From: Saccharothrix ecbatanensis
Lineage (GTDB): Bacteria > Actinomycetota > Actinomycetes > Mycobacteriales > Pseudonocardiaceae
Assembly (NCBI RefSeq): GCF_014205015.1
Contig: NZ_JACHMO010000001.1
Coordinates: forward strand, 1,116,001-1,180,000
DNA: 64,000 bases
Reading direction: 5' to 3'
In this document: piece after piece, positions 26,193 to 35,018 of the stretch
How positions within the stretch are numbered: position 1 is the stretch's first letter
How the letters are laid out: each line of letters starts with the position of its first letter
Notes under the pieces: generated by a model
The model's database searches: none
Seen by the model: the letters and a program-made list of their open reading frames with translations, nothing else
Told to the model about the DNA's origin: nothing
Translations under genes and position numbers: made by a program

Positions 26193-26734
26193 TGCCGTAC
26201 CAATCTGAACGTGCCGACAGGGTGTCCCGGCCGTCTACCGGCTGACGGTCCAGAGTGGCTACCTCTTAGGTCGGTAGTCGCCCTACCGGTCCTTAGTCCA
26301 GCTCAGGGGCCCTTTGAGGGCTACCGGTGTAGCGCCAGACTTGGTGGCCGGCAGGCGTATGAACAGTCGGGCTGTGAGGTGGACCGGCGGTCTGTGTGCA
26401 TGTTTGGCTGATGCGTCATTCAACCCTTGCGTTTATCTGTTGGTGTTTATTCCATTTATGTCCAACTTTCCGTGTATGCGTGATTGCTTGAATGCCCGAG
26501 TTTATTCATTGTGTATCGCTCCATTCGGTTGTGTGGCTGTCCCCGTGTATTGCGAACATGAAAGATTCCGGCCCCTATGTTGCAGTGGAAAGAATCATGA
26601 ATCGAATGGGTGATAGCCATTGCGAGTCGCTTGATGCGGATCTAATATTGGAAGTGTAAGAAATCCAGTCGGACGGGATTCGCACCCCGTATGTCGGACT
26701 GGGTCACACAATCCACTGAAAGGGAGTGGCCATC
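26193..26734 (+). other. Long AT-richer intergenic region
   Basis: There is no convincing gene in these 542 bases. The first part has three CTACCGG copies (26235, 26282, 26321 area). From about 26400 the composition drops well below the surrounding GC, with runs such as TTTATTCCATTTATG. A 99-codon open frame (26314-26613) is Cys/Phe rich and unlike protein here. The region ends with a strong hairpin. It separates the Tad operon from the next gene group and may hold a promoter, an RNA or an old element border. Confidence 0.5.
26665..26702 (+). promoter_or_regulatory. Long RNA hairpin before the 26735 gene
   Basis: CCAGTCGGAC (26665-26674) pairs with GTCGGACTGG (26693-26702) with one mismatch, and the inner CGGG pairs with CCCG (26686-26689). 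The hairpin ends 32 bases before the ATG at 26735. It lacks a T run, so attenuation, RNA protection or protein binding are all possible. Confidence 0.5.
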
Positions 26735-27427
26735 ATGGGTCACGTCACGTTGGAGTGCGTCCGATCGCAGTCAATCGAAGAATTGTTCGAGAGTCTTCGC
26801 GAGGCGGGTTGTGCCCCGTTGACCGCGTACGGCTATGCGGCCCGGGAGGGGATCGAACACGGCCAGAACGTCGCCTACGACAACGTCCGGCTTGCCGGCA
26901 CGTACGACAACATCGACTTGGTGGAACTGCCGGTGTCCTACTCGGACTACGGCGGAAGTGATCTTGACGCGGCCAACGTGCGCGCGTTGATCGAGATTTT
27001 CGGGCACGACACGTTCGTCCACCTGTACGGACCTCACGGTTCGGTTGGGCTTGCCCTGCCGTGCGGTGCCCTGCTGCCCGATGACCCGGATGGCGACATC
27101 CTCGCGTCTCTCGTGAAGACGATCGATGCACTGAGGGACTACCCGATCGTGGACGAGTGCGTGCACAGCTCGTACGTGGACGAGATCGCGGACGAGGCTT
27201 GGTCGTCATGGATCCGTTCCGACCTTGCGCGCGACCTCGACGACTACGCGCCGGACGGTGACGCTTCAGACGCCCTGCTGGACTGCGACGAGGACGAGCT
27301 ATACGGGGCGTACTACGGGTTTGAGGGCAACGACTGGGTGTGCGAGACCGCGACGTCCGCCGTCAACCTCCGTCATGACGACGCCGTGCGGCACGTTGCC
27401 GCCGCCGTTTTCGGTTGGATCGCTTGA
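26735..27427 (+). CDS. Acidic hypothetical protein
   Basis: A 230-residue, strongly acidic protein (MGHVTLECVRSQSIEELFES). ATG 26735 is 9 bases after AAAGGGAG and is preferred to the GTG at 26726, which is too close to that site. Several Tyr/Asp-rich segments are visible (YSDYGGSDLDAANV, DEDELYGAYYGFEG). No domain was recognised. Composition and position, followed by further small genes on the same strand, suggest an accessory or plasmid-like gene set. Confidence 0.65.
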   Translation: MGHVTLECVRSQSIEELFESLREAGCAPLTAYGYAAREGIEHGQNVAYDNVRLAGTYDNIDLVELPVSYSDYGGSDLDAANVRALIEIFGHDTFVHLYGPHGSVGLALPCGALLPDDPDGDILASLVKTIDALRDYPIVDECVHSSYVDEIADEAWSSWIRSDLARDLDDYAPDGDASDALLDCDEDELYGAYYGFEGNDWVCETATSAVNLRHDDAVRHVAAAVFGWIA

Positions 27428-27474
27428 TTCCTCGGCGCAACGCGCCATCCGTCCACTGTGTCTTGAGGTGTGCC

Positions 27475-27951
27475 ATGTCCGCAGTCCTGCACGTCGACAA
27501 CGAACAGAGCCAGTTGGTCGAGGACGATTCCGTCACCGTGTCGATCGAGTTCCCTTGGGAGACCGCATCCGCGTACCGCTGTTCCGCTTGTCGTGAGCCG
27601 CTGACCGAAACCGTGACCGGCTACGTCGACTCCTCCGGTGAGTCCGAGTGCTGGTCGTACGTTCCGAGTGTGGACGAGGGTCCGGACGTCGGCCCACATG
27701 TGCCGGAGCGCGTCCCGTTGGCCTGGGTTAACAGCGCTGCGATCAACGTCGACGAGACAGAGGACGCCGTCACGGTGTCGATCAGCGTCGGTGATCCCCG
27801 TGGAGCGTTCTGTTTCCAAGTCCGTCGCGTCCGGGACGATGCGCCGGGCGAGCTTGCGGGCCGTTTGGTGCTGCACGTCCCGCACCCTGGCGACTCGACT
27901 CCACACAAGCCGTTGACCGCGCTGCACGCCGGTACGTGCCTGATCGGTTGA
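27475..27951 (+). CDS. Hypothetical protein with CxxC motif
   Basis: A 158-residue acidic protein. A CSACREPL motif near residue 41 could bind zinc. Two similar strand patterns, DDSVTVSIEFPWE near 17-29 and EDAVTVSISVGDPRG near 99-113, suggest an internal repeat of a small beta domain. It starts at ATG 27475 after TTGAGG. It is not assigned to any family. Confidence 0.6.
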   Translation: MSAVLHVDNEQSQLVEDDSVTVSIEFPWETASAYRCSACREPLTETVTGYVDSSGESECWSYVPSVDEGPDVGPHVPERVPLAWVNSAAINVDETEDAVTVSISVGDPRGAFCFQVRRVRDDAPGELAGRLVLHVPHPGDSTPHKPLTALHAGTCLIG

Positions 27952-27960
27952 GGGGGAACG

Positions 27961-28836
27961 ATGAGCAACCACGATGTCTTGATGATCAGCACGCGACCGG
28001 GCTTCTGCGGGTCGCTGTTCAACCGGTTCGACGGTCCGCCGGTGAACATCGTCCACTACAGCGACGTCACCGCCGAGCAGTGGCGTGACACCGATCTGAT
28101 CGTGGTCGATGCGGTGGCAGCACCAGGGTTGATCGCCCGACGATTCCCGCTCCGTGAGGGTGTCGTCATCGTGACTGACGGGGCGCATGAGAAGGCGCTG
28201 TGGCGTCACGCCACCGACCTGGGAGCGGGAAACGTGATGCTCGTTCCGGACGGTTGGCCGCACCTGCGGGCGGTGGTCCGCGACGTCGGTCGAGGTGGCC
28301 TGGTCGTGGCGGTCCTCAGTACCGCCGGCACCGATGCGAGCGCGATCGTCGCTGCCGCTGTGGCGTTGGAGAGCTGCTCGCTGGGACAGGTGTGCATCGT
28401 TCTTGATCACAACAGCGGTCCGGGCTCGGTGAACTCCTACGTTGACGACGTCGATGACGAGATATCCGGTCAGCCAGGTGGACAACTGCGCGTGGCCGAC
28501 CCTGCGGGACCGCCACCAACGGACTTCCAAATCACCGGGGCGGTGCGTGTCTCCCGGACCGACCACGACCTTGTGGTGATCAACATCGGGTCACCGGACA
28601 GCCCGCTCACACCTGCGGCCATGCGACTGGCCGACGTGGTTGTAGTGGTCACCACCGCCGGACGCGTCGCTGAGGCCCGGTCGTTCGCTGAACAGTGCCG
28701 TTCGACGGCCCATGAGGTCCGGCTCCTGGAAGTACCCGCCGACTTCAGCCAGAGCGTCAGCCTCACGGACAGCGACTTCCGCGCGACCTGCTGGGCCGCA
28801 CTCACCGTTCCGGTGCCCACCGCACCCACAGCCTGA
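27961..28836 (+). CDS. Ssd/MinD-like septum-site protein
   Basis: A 291-residue protein of the fold seen in Ssd and TadZ proteins: an N-terminal receiver-like domain (MSNHDVLMISTRPGF to about residue 110) and a MinD-like domain from 118 (VVAVLSTAGTDASAIVAAAV). The Walker A loop has no GKT and reads STAGTDASA, so ATP cleavage is unlikely. DHDLVVINIGSP and VVVVTTAGRVAEA match later strands. It starts 9 bases after the previous gene, behind GAGGGG. A role in placing a membrane machine, pilus or conjugation apparatus, is inferred. Confidence 0.65.
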   Translation: MSNHDVLMISTRPGFCGSLFNRFDGPPVNIVHYSDVTAEQWRDTDLIVVDAVAAPGLIARRFPLREGVVIVTDGAHEKALWRHATDLGAGNVMLVPDGWPHLRAVVRDVGRGGLVVAVLSTAGTDASAIVAAAVALESCSLGQVCIVLDHNSGPGSVNSYVDDVDDEISGQPGGQLRVADPAGPPPTDFQITGAVRVSRTDHDLVVINIGSPDSPLTPAAMRLADVVVVVTTAGRVAEARSFAEQCRSTAHEVRLLEVPADFSQSVSLTDSDFRATCWAALTVPVPTAPTA

Positions 28837-29029
28837 CAGCGAGCACGAAGGCACCCGGCTGCACTACCCTGGACGACGCCCTTCCCTTGGAAGTGGTGTT
28901 GTGTGGTGGTCGGCGGGGCGTGCGAAGCCTTCTCCGGAAGGCGCTCCGCCGACCCGCATCACCCGACCGGTTGAGCCTGCTCCCGGTTGCCTTGCGTGCT
29001 GCTGTCGCTCACGCGACAGGACAACTGCC

Positions 29030-29761
29030 ATGGAACCCCGCAAGATCGGCTACGCCGAGCTGTACACCAGAATGCTGCGCGTCCTCCAGCAGGAGGACCC
29101 GAGCACCCAACTGTTCTACGACTACGAGCGCGAAGCCCCGCCCTGGTTCGTCGACGGCGATCCGTTCACGATCAACGCGACCGTCCTCGCCGGCCTGGGC
29201 GTCACCGCCGAGACGTTCGACAAGGCCCAGTGCCAGGGGGACTCCCCACACGCCGTCTACCCGTCCGTCGGTGTACCGCTGACCGGACCGGCCGAAGCAC
29301 TCGCCGACGGGGTCTGGCTCCTCGAATGCCGGGGCTGGTCGTGGCGCGACGCCGTGCGGTCCGAACACCGTGAACCCGGCGCGGTGCACTACCCGCCCAA
29401 TCCCGAGGATCACCAGCTCGACGAGATCGGCCTCTTGACCTTGTTGCGTGACGTCGCGCAAGCCCAGCCGGACAACGTGACCGCCACCCCGTTGCGGCTG
29501 TTCGAGAACGGCATGCCCGCATCGCTGATGGGACACGTGGTCGCACAACTCGGCGTGCCCGAGGCGTGGGCGACCTTCCACGACACCCACAGTGCCGCCG
29601 ATCTTCTATCCGCACTCGGCTGGACGCTGTCCGACCGCGCCCGCTTCGCGGCCATCAGCACGCAGTCTGCGGAACTCAAAGGGTTGACCTGGGCGGAAAT
29701 CGTCTTCTGGCTCGACAACCACCCGCCGCAAGTCCTCGACCACCGTCCTTGGGACATCTGA
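29030..29761 (+). CDS. Hypothetical protein upstream of DUF4192 gene
   Basis: A 243-residue soluble protein starting at ATG 29030 (MEPRKIGYAELYTRMLRVLQ). It has a tryptophan-rich middle (WLLECRGWSWRDAV) and a helical end. The preceding 193 bases hold no clear gene; only a weak AGGAC precedes the start. It lies 17 bases before the DUF4192 gene and is probably in one operon with it. The domain content was not recognised. Confidence 0.6.
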   Translation: MEPRKIGYAELYTRMLRVLQQEDPSTQLFYDYEREAPPWFVDGDPFTINATVLAGLGVTAETFDKAQCQGDSPHAVYPSVGVPLTGPAEALADGVWLLECRGWSWRDAVRSEHREPGAVHYPPNPEDHQLDEIGLLTLLRDVAQAQPDNVTATPLRLFENGMPASLMGHVVAQLGVPEAWATFHDTHSAADLLSALGWTLSDRARFAAISTQSAELKGLTWAEIVFWLDNHPPQVLDHRPWDI

Positions 29762-29778
29762 GCCTTGGAGGAGAAGCC

Positions 29779-30759
29779 GTGAACAGCGATCCGCACATGG
29801 ACCCGACCTATCCCGCCGACTTCGTCGCATCGGTTCCGCACCTGCTGGGATACCACCCCACGAACTCGCTCGTCCTGGTGACCACAGACGCCGACACGTC
29901 CGACATGCTGGGAGCCGTGCTCAGGGTCGTCCTCCCGTCACAGGCTGACGAAGGTCATGCGATGGACGAACTGATCCGCATCGTAGGAAGCCTCGAAGCG
30001 GTGGAGGCGTCGCTAGCTGTCATCTGCCGGCCTTACGTCGACGAACCACCCGACCCGCTACCGGGGGCGGAACTGGTCCGACGCCTGGTAACCGCTTTGG
30101 CCGAGCTCGGCGTGGTGATCAACTGCCAGGTGTGGGCGGCGTCCACCCGTGAAGGCGCACCCTGGTGCACCTACGACGAACCCGGTCGGCGCGGAACCGT
30201 GCCGGACCCCAACGCCACGACGGCCGCAGCCGAGAACGCCCTAGCTGGCCGCGTGACCTTCGACAGCCGTGAACAACTCGTCGATCTGCTCGCAACCGAC
30301 GCCTCACCGGAAGTCCTCGAACGACGCGCGAAACTGCTCGTCGCCAACGATCTGGCACCGGTGCCCGACGAGGAGGTGCTCGACGCCGCCGTAGAACGGG
30401 CGGAACAAGGCGACTTCGAACTCACCGACCACGATTTCGCCACGCTCGGCACCATGCTGTCCGACCCGCTGATGCGGGACCAATGGGTCGGACGATGCGC
30501 CGGTGACCACGCTGACGCAGCCGAACGCTTGGTCCTGCGGATGGTGCGCGGACTGCCCGAACCGTGGCGAGCGCACGCGGCAGCCGTCTACGCCTTCGCC
30601 GTGTACCTGCGTGGTGAAGGCACCTTGGCAGGGATCGCCGTCGGCAAGGCGTTGGAGGCGGATCCAGATCATTGCCTGGCCAACCTGCTCCGGCGTGCGC
30701 TGAACGTGGGGATGAGCCCTTACAGCCTTCGAGAAGCCCTTGACGGGGCGTTGGGCTGA
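29779..30759 (+). CDS. DUF4192-family protein
   Basis: A 326-residue protein starting at GTG 29779 behind TTGGAGGAG. The family start is clear: DFVASVPHLLGYHPTNSLVL near residues 14-33, then VLRVVLPS and an alternating alpha/beta pattern. The C-terminal part (AAVYAFAVYLRGEGTLAGIA) is also typical. DUF4192 proteins are widespread in actinomycete chromosomes and mobile elements, and their function is not known. Confidence 0.88.
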   Translation: MNSDPHMDPTYPADFVASVPHLLGYHPTNSLVLVTTDADTSDMLGAVLRVVLPSQADEGHAMDELIRIVGSLEAVEASLAVICRPYVDEPPDPLPGAELVRRLVTALAELGVVINCQVWAASTREGAPWCTYDEPGRRGTVPDPNATTAAAENALAGRVTFDSREQLVDLLATDASPEVLERRAKLLVANDLAPVPDEEVLDAAVERAEQGDFELTDHDFATLGTMLSDPLMRDQWVGRCAGDHADAAERLVLRMVRGLPEPWRAHAAAVYAFAVYLRGEGTLAGIAVGKALEADPDHCLANLLRRALNVGMSPYSLREALDGALG

Positions 30760-30851
30760 CAACGTCCCGAGGGCAACCGCGGGCCACGACCGCCTGCGGT
30801 TGCCCCGCCACCCGGCCTGAACTCCAACGGCACCACCACCGAGGCAGCCAA

Positions 30852-31712
30852 ATGCATTCGCAAAAGCACCCCAACCACGACGTGCAACGACACGCCGTCG
30901 ACATCGCCGAAGCCGTAGACGAAGCCTGGCACAGCGCACACCGGTCCGGCCCACTGGAAGTACCGGTGTCCGTCGTCGCCGCCTTGGCTCTCATCGCTCC
31001 ACCTGTCGACGAGCGCACGGAAGCGGCGGACTGGCTACTGGCCGCCGACGAACACGAACTCGCGCGCTTCATGACCCTGCAGTGGAAACTGTTCGTCCGC
31101 GCCAGACCGGATCTAGTCAACCGCGCCTGGCCACTCATCCGTACCTGGTGTGGCCAGACGCCACCCGACAGCACCACATTGCAGGCCGCCAAGAGCGTCG
31201 CAGACGCCACCATCAACGCCGGACAACTCGACCTCACCGGCACCACGCGTCGCCGAGACGTCGACTTGTTAGGCCTACTGCTGGCAGCGTTGCGCTCGCG
31301 CACGGCCAAGACCACTCACGGCGAGTTCTACACTCCAGCCGACATCAGCATGGCGATGGCCGCGCTACAAGGCCCACCTGAGGATGGGAGCACGTTCCTT
31401 GACCCCGCCGCCGGCACCGGAGGGCTTCTGCGCGCGACAGCGAACACCATGCGCGCCGCTGGCCGTGACCCCACGACCGTCACCTGGTGGGCCGTGGACA
31501 CCGACGAACTCGCGATCGCCTGCCTCGCCGTCAACACCGTCCTCTGGGAGCTCGGCCACAAGGTCGTTCTCGGCGTGGGAAATAGCCTCACCGACGACTG
31601 GGCCGCGCGGGCAGTCGCCGAACGGGCGGATACGCTTCAAATCGCGCGTGACGCTTGCCTCCTGCGCGCGGTCAACGATGTAGTGGGATTGGACAGCGAA
31701 CGAATCTCGTAG
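30852..31712 (+). CDS. N6-adenine methylase-like protein, no NPPY motif
   Basis: A 286-residue protein related to HsdM-type methylases: THGEFYTPADIS near residue 156 (target-side motif), DPAAGTGGLLRATANTM near 182 (SAM-binding motif I), WWAVDTDELAIACLAVN near 210. The catalytic NPPY/F that should follow GNSLTDDW is absent. The last 35 residues are helical, and the stop (31710-31712) lies in the vestigial first repeat of CRISPR array 2. Short methylases of this kind exist on actinomycete conjugative elements, so it may be whole, but truncation by the array is also possible. Confidence 0.7.
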   Translation: MHSQKHPNHDVQRHAVDIAEAVDEAWHSAHRSGPLEVPVSVVAALALIAPPVDERTEAADWLLAADEHELARFMTLQWKLFVRARPDLVNRAWPLIRTWCGQTPPDSTTLQAAKSVADATINAGQLDLTGTTRRRDVDLLGLLLAALRSRTAKTTHGEFYTPADISMAMAALQGPPEDGSTFLDPAAGTGGLLRATANTMRAAGRDPTTVTWWAVDTDELAIACLAVNTVLWELGHKVVLGVGNSLTDDWAARAVAERADTLQIARDACLLRAVNDVVGLDSERIS

Positions 31713-32833
31713 GTGGGCGGCTTGCGCGGTGAAGACGCGGCCTGCTGGAGGTGCCGCGATGGCGTCGCCGGGACCACCTTCGCTTGCGCGGGGAGAACTC
31801 GGCCTTCTGCGCCTCGGACAGTGTCTTTGCGGGGACCACCCCCGCTCGCGCGGGGAAGACTGTCCCATCCACCACGCGGCCGAGCGCCACGCCGGACCAC
31901 CCCCGCTCGCGCGGGAAGACGGTTCGTGGTCCTGGCGGTGGATGCGGACGACCGGACCACCCCCGCTCGCGCGGGGAAGACGACGCGCTGACGCTCGGGA
32001 CCTTGGCCCACTACGGACCACCCCCGCTCGCTCGGGGAAGACGGAAGAGGGCTGGCTCGCGGCTTGGACGCCCGCGGACCACCCCCGCTCGCGCGGGGAA
32101 GACGACCGGAGAGGCGGCGGCCTGATGAACGCCGAGGGACCACCCCCGCTCGCGCGGGGAAGACGCGTAGGCGACCCACTCGTCCTTGTTCGCCGACGGA
32201 CCACCCCCGCTCGCGCGGGGAAGACGAGAACGTCGACGTCACCTACGTCGCGGGCAGGGGACCACCCCCGCTCGCGCGGGGAAGACATCGCCGACGTCCG
32301 ACGTCCGCCAACGCCTGCGGACCACCCCCGCTTGCGCGGGGAAGACACCCGTGTGGGGTTCGCTGACGCGCTGAAGACGGGACCACCCCCGCTCGCGCGG
32401 GGAAGACGGAGACCCGATGAGCCGCAACCCGTTCGACGAAGGACCACCCCCGCTCGCGCGGGGAAGACGGCAAAACGCCGGACCTGTTCGTGGGCTTCAC
32501 CGGACCACCCCGCTCGCGCGGGGAAGACTACAAGCAGACGGACGGGACGGTGCACGTGAACGGACCACCCCCGCTCGCGCGGGGAAGACCGGATCCGCTT
32601 TTCCCGGATCTCCTCGATGACCGGACCACCCCCGCTCGCGCGGGGAAGACGCCGTCGGCGTCACGGGAGACGAGTGCCAGGACGGACCACCCCCGCTCGC
32701 GCGGGGAAGACGACAGGGCCCCCGTGGTCTCGGTGCGCCACAGCGGACCACCCCCGCTCGCGCGGGGAAGACATCAGCCTCATCCACGTCCCCTTCGGCC
32801 ATCGCGGACCACCCCCGCTCGCGCGGGGAAGAC
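31709..32833 (-). CRISPR. CRISPR array 2, same repeat as array 1
   Basis: Eighteen clear repeats, starting at 31771, 31833, 31894, 31954, 32015, 32076, 32137, 32198, 32259, 32319, 32380, 32441, 32502, 32562, 32623, 32684, 32745 and 32806, plus a vestigial one at 31709-31736 whose 3' half matches. Spacers are 33 bp except one each of 34 and 32, and 34 after the vestige. Two repeats lack one base (31894, 32502), and the low-coordinate repeats are the most altered. The leader is therefore at 32834 and transcription is on the minus strand, as in array 1. I saw no spacer shared between the arrays. Confidence 0.98.
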
Positions 32834-32885
32834 ACTTCTTGACCAGCTACTTTAGGGGAGGAGTAGCCGTTTTAGCATCGGTTTG
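32834..32885 (-). promoter_or_regulatory. Leader of CRISPR array 2
   Basis: This shares with array 1 the 21 bp next to the last repeat (32834-32854) and the 17-bp block GTTTTAGCATCGGTTTG (32869-32885), with the same 14-bp distance but different bases between. Beyond 32885 the two flanks differ completely. Confidence 0.85.
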
Positions 32886-32969
32886 CCGGTGGACAGGCGA
32901 TTACGACCAGTTGTCTCTCAGTCCGACATCGTTCGGATGCTCGTGAGGGCTCGTGTACAGGCGACGCTG

Positions 32970-33935
32970 CTAATCCTGGCTGGTGGCGTACGCCTGAGTT
33001 GTCGGGCGGGTTGCTCCGGCGTAGTCGTCGCCCTGGTACCGGTGGTTGTCGGTCTGGACCGGTTGGCCGAAGTCGGGTGCGTTGATCATGAGGCCGTTGC
33101 CGAGGTAGAGGCCGACGTGGTGGATGTTGTCGGGGGTGCCGTAGAAGACGAGGTCGCCTGGTTGAAGGGGTTGGCCGGGTGGCACGTGGGGGCCGGTGTC
33201 GTATTGGGCTTGGGCGGTGCGGGGTAGGGGGATGTTGGCGGCGGCGTAGGCGGCTTTGGTGAGGCCGGAGCAGTCGAAGCCGCCTTCGTGGGGACCGTCG
33301 CCGCCCCAGACGTAGGGCAGTCCGCGTTGGCCGCAGGCGTGGTTGATGGCTGCGAGTGCTGCGGGGTTGGGTGCCTGGATGGCGTTGCAGTCTCCGGTGC
33401 CGGTCGCGGCGTTGGCGTACTTCGTGGCTTGTGCGAGTACTTGGTCGACGTAGTCGTGGTCGTGGTTGTAGGCCCAGATGGCTGCTCGCAGGTCGCCTTG
33501 GTTGGCTCCGCTGTCGCAGAGGTAGTGGGCGGCGGCGTGGATGGCGTCGTGTGGGTTGTATCGGGATGGTGGCGTGGCACCGCCGTGCGGGATGGCGTGT
33601 TCGGCGGTTGTGGCGTCGAAGGTCGCGGTGAGGAACTGCATCGGGCCTCCGGCTCCGGCGTGGTTCTCGCCGTTGTGGACGCCTGGCAGTGGGGAACGGC
33701 CGTGGTCGGTTTCGACTTTGCCGATGGCGGCGAGGATGGTCCAGTCGAGCCCTGGGCACTGGGGTGCTGCGGCGTGGTAGAGGGCGAGGTAGTCGGCTGG
33801 GATGTCGGCTAGCGCTTCGTGGCTGGGTTGGGTGCGGCTGTTGCCGAACAGTGAGCTGACGATGGCGGGGGCGGTGGCGCCGATGAGGACTACGACGCCG
33901 ATTGTTGCCGTGGCACAGGTGAGGACGATCTTCAC
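32970..33935 (-). CDS. VirB1-like wall hydrolase: transglycosylase plus NlpC/P60
   Basis: A 321-residue bifunctional wall enzyme. An N-terminal signal anchor (residues 3-28) is followed by a lytic transglycosylase domain (about 55-165) with catalytic Glu75 in GKVETDHGRS, and by an NlpC/P60 endopeptidase domain (about 195-315) with Cys222 in FDCSGL, His273 in IHHVGLYLG and a polar third residue at N285. In Gram-positive conjugation such proteins open the peptidoglycan for the secretion channel. It lies 3 bases after the replication-relaxation gene, in the same operon. Confidence 0.92.
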   Translation of the reverse strand: MKIVLTCATATIGVVVLIGATAPAIVSSLFGNSRTQPSHEALADIPADYLALYHAAAPQCPGLDWTILAAIGKVETDHGRSPLPGVHNGENHAGAGGPMQFLTATFDATTAEHAIPHGGATPPSRYNPHDAIHAAAHYLCDSGANQGDLRAAIWAYNHDHDYVDQVLAQATKYANAATGTGDCNAIQAPNPAALAAINHACGQRGLPYVWGGDGPHEGGFDCSGLTKAAYAAANIPLPRTAQAQYDTGPHVPPGQPLQPGDLVFYGTPDNIHHVGLYLGNGLMINAPDFGQPVQTDNHRYQGDDYAGATRPTTQAYATSQD

Positions 33936-33938
33936 GGC

Positions 33939-34976
33939 TCATCTCCGGAAGCGGTCGGCGGTCGATGAGGGTGGATGCGGAGCCGGTGGTGTGAGGCCTG
34001 CGGCCGCCGGCTGGGTTGTGGGCGGCGTTGGGGTTGTTGTGGCGTGGTCGTTGTGGGGCCAGAGGTGGGCGAGTTCGACGAGCCGGAGCCGACCTGCCGG
34101 GTGACGGGATGTGGCGGGGAGTGGCAGCCATCGAGCAGCGGCGGCGTCGGCGGCTCCGGCCGTATGGACGAGGTCCGAGGAGCTTGTGGCCACGGGGACG
34201 AGCGTGGCCCGGTCCAGTTCGGATAGTGCCGTGGAGAGTGCTTGTCGGGCGGTGGTTTCGCGCCGGGTGGTCGGGAGCCGGATCAGGACGGGGGTGGTGA
34301 TCCCTGTTGTGGTGGCGAGCTTCTCGTAGCGGCGGACCTTGCCTGAGAGGGTTGTCAGGTCTTCTGTGCCGAAGTCGAATTCGAGGAAGAACTCGATTCG
34401 GTGGCCGTCTTCGTGCCAGCGGCCGTAGGCGTCGGGGCGGACGATGTCGCCGAAGAGCCGGCCGCAGCGCTTCTCCGACCACCAGGTGGTCAGCCGTCCT
34501 CGTGCGCCGGGGTGTCGGCTTGCGGCGACGAGGGTGCTGAAGAAGCCGTTGATGCCGACGGTGTGGGCCAGCTGTAGTGAGTGGGCGATGCCGATGGCGT
34601 CGGCGTGGCGGTAGCCGATCTTGCCGGGGTCGAGGCCGTCTTCGTAGGCCAGGGCGACGGCTCCGGCGATGTCGAGGACGTAGTGCATGGGTGCGGTGCC
34701 GGTGGTGACGAAGGGCTGGAAGCGGTCGACGACCCGCCACTTGAACAGGTCCAGCAGGCGGTGGTTGGCCGCCCGGACGGACGGGAACGCGAGTTCGGTG
34801 ATCTGGTGGGTGGTGAGGACACGGTGTTCGTGCAGCATCCGGGCGAGCCATCGGTCGCGTGGTGTGAGCCGTCCGGCGAGCTGGGCGTGGTGTTGGCCGG
34901 TGGTGGCCGCGCGCGGGGTGGGTCGTCGGGGTAGATGTCCGCGCAGCGCGCGTTGAGGTGTGGGGTTGGTGATCAC
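33939..34976 (-). CDS. Replication-relaxation family protein
   Basis: A 345-residue protein of the replication-relaxation family, found on actinomycete plasmids and conjugative elements. The winged-helix start is typical (LTPRDRWLARMLHEHRVLTT), followed by HQITELAFPSVRAANHRL and a nuclease-like middle with IEFFLEFDFGTEDL. The last 50 residues are Pro/Thr rich and disordered. Some members help start transfer or replication, but this one lacks an evident relaxase HUH motif. It shares an operon with the wall hydrolase. Confidence 0.85.
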   Translation of the reverse strand: MITNPTPQRALRGHLPRRPTPRAATTGQHHAQLAGRLTPRDRWLARMLHEHRVLTTHQITELAFPSVRAANHRLLDLFKWRVVDRFQPFVTTGTAPMHYVLDIAGAVALAYEDGLDPGKIGYRHADAIGIAHSLQLAHTVGINGFFSTLVAASRHPGARGRLTTWWSEKRCGRLFGDIVRPDAYGRWHEDGHRIEFFLEFDFGTEDLTTLSGKVRRYEKLATTTGITTPVLIRLPTTRRETTARQALSTALSELDRATLVPVATSSSDLVHTAGAADAAAARWLPLPATSRHPAGRLRLVELAHLWPHNDHATTTPTPPTTQPAAAGLTPPAPHPPSSTADRFRR

Positions 34977-35018
34977 GGAGCGGACCGCCTTCCGGAAACA
35001 GGTGGGCGTCTACACGCT

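Noticed and set aside
26314..26613. 99-codon plus-strand frame in the AT-richer region
   Set aside because: It is rich in Cys and Phe, has no ribosome site and no family resemblance, and its composition follows the local drop in GC.
26660..26705. tRNA-like stem with GGGATTCGCACCCC
   Set aside because: No acceptor, D or anticodon arm can be built around it. It is better described as a single long hairpin.
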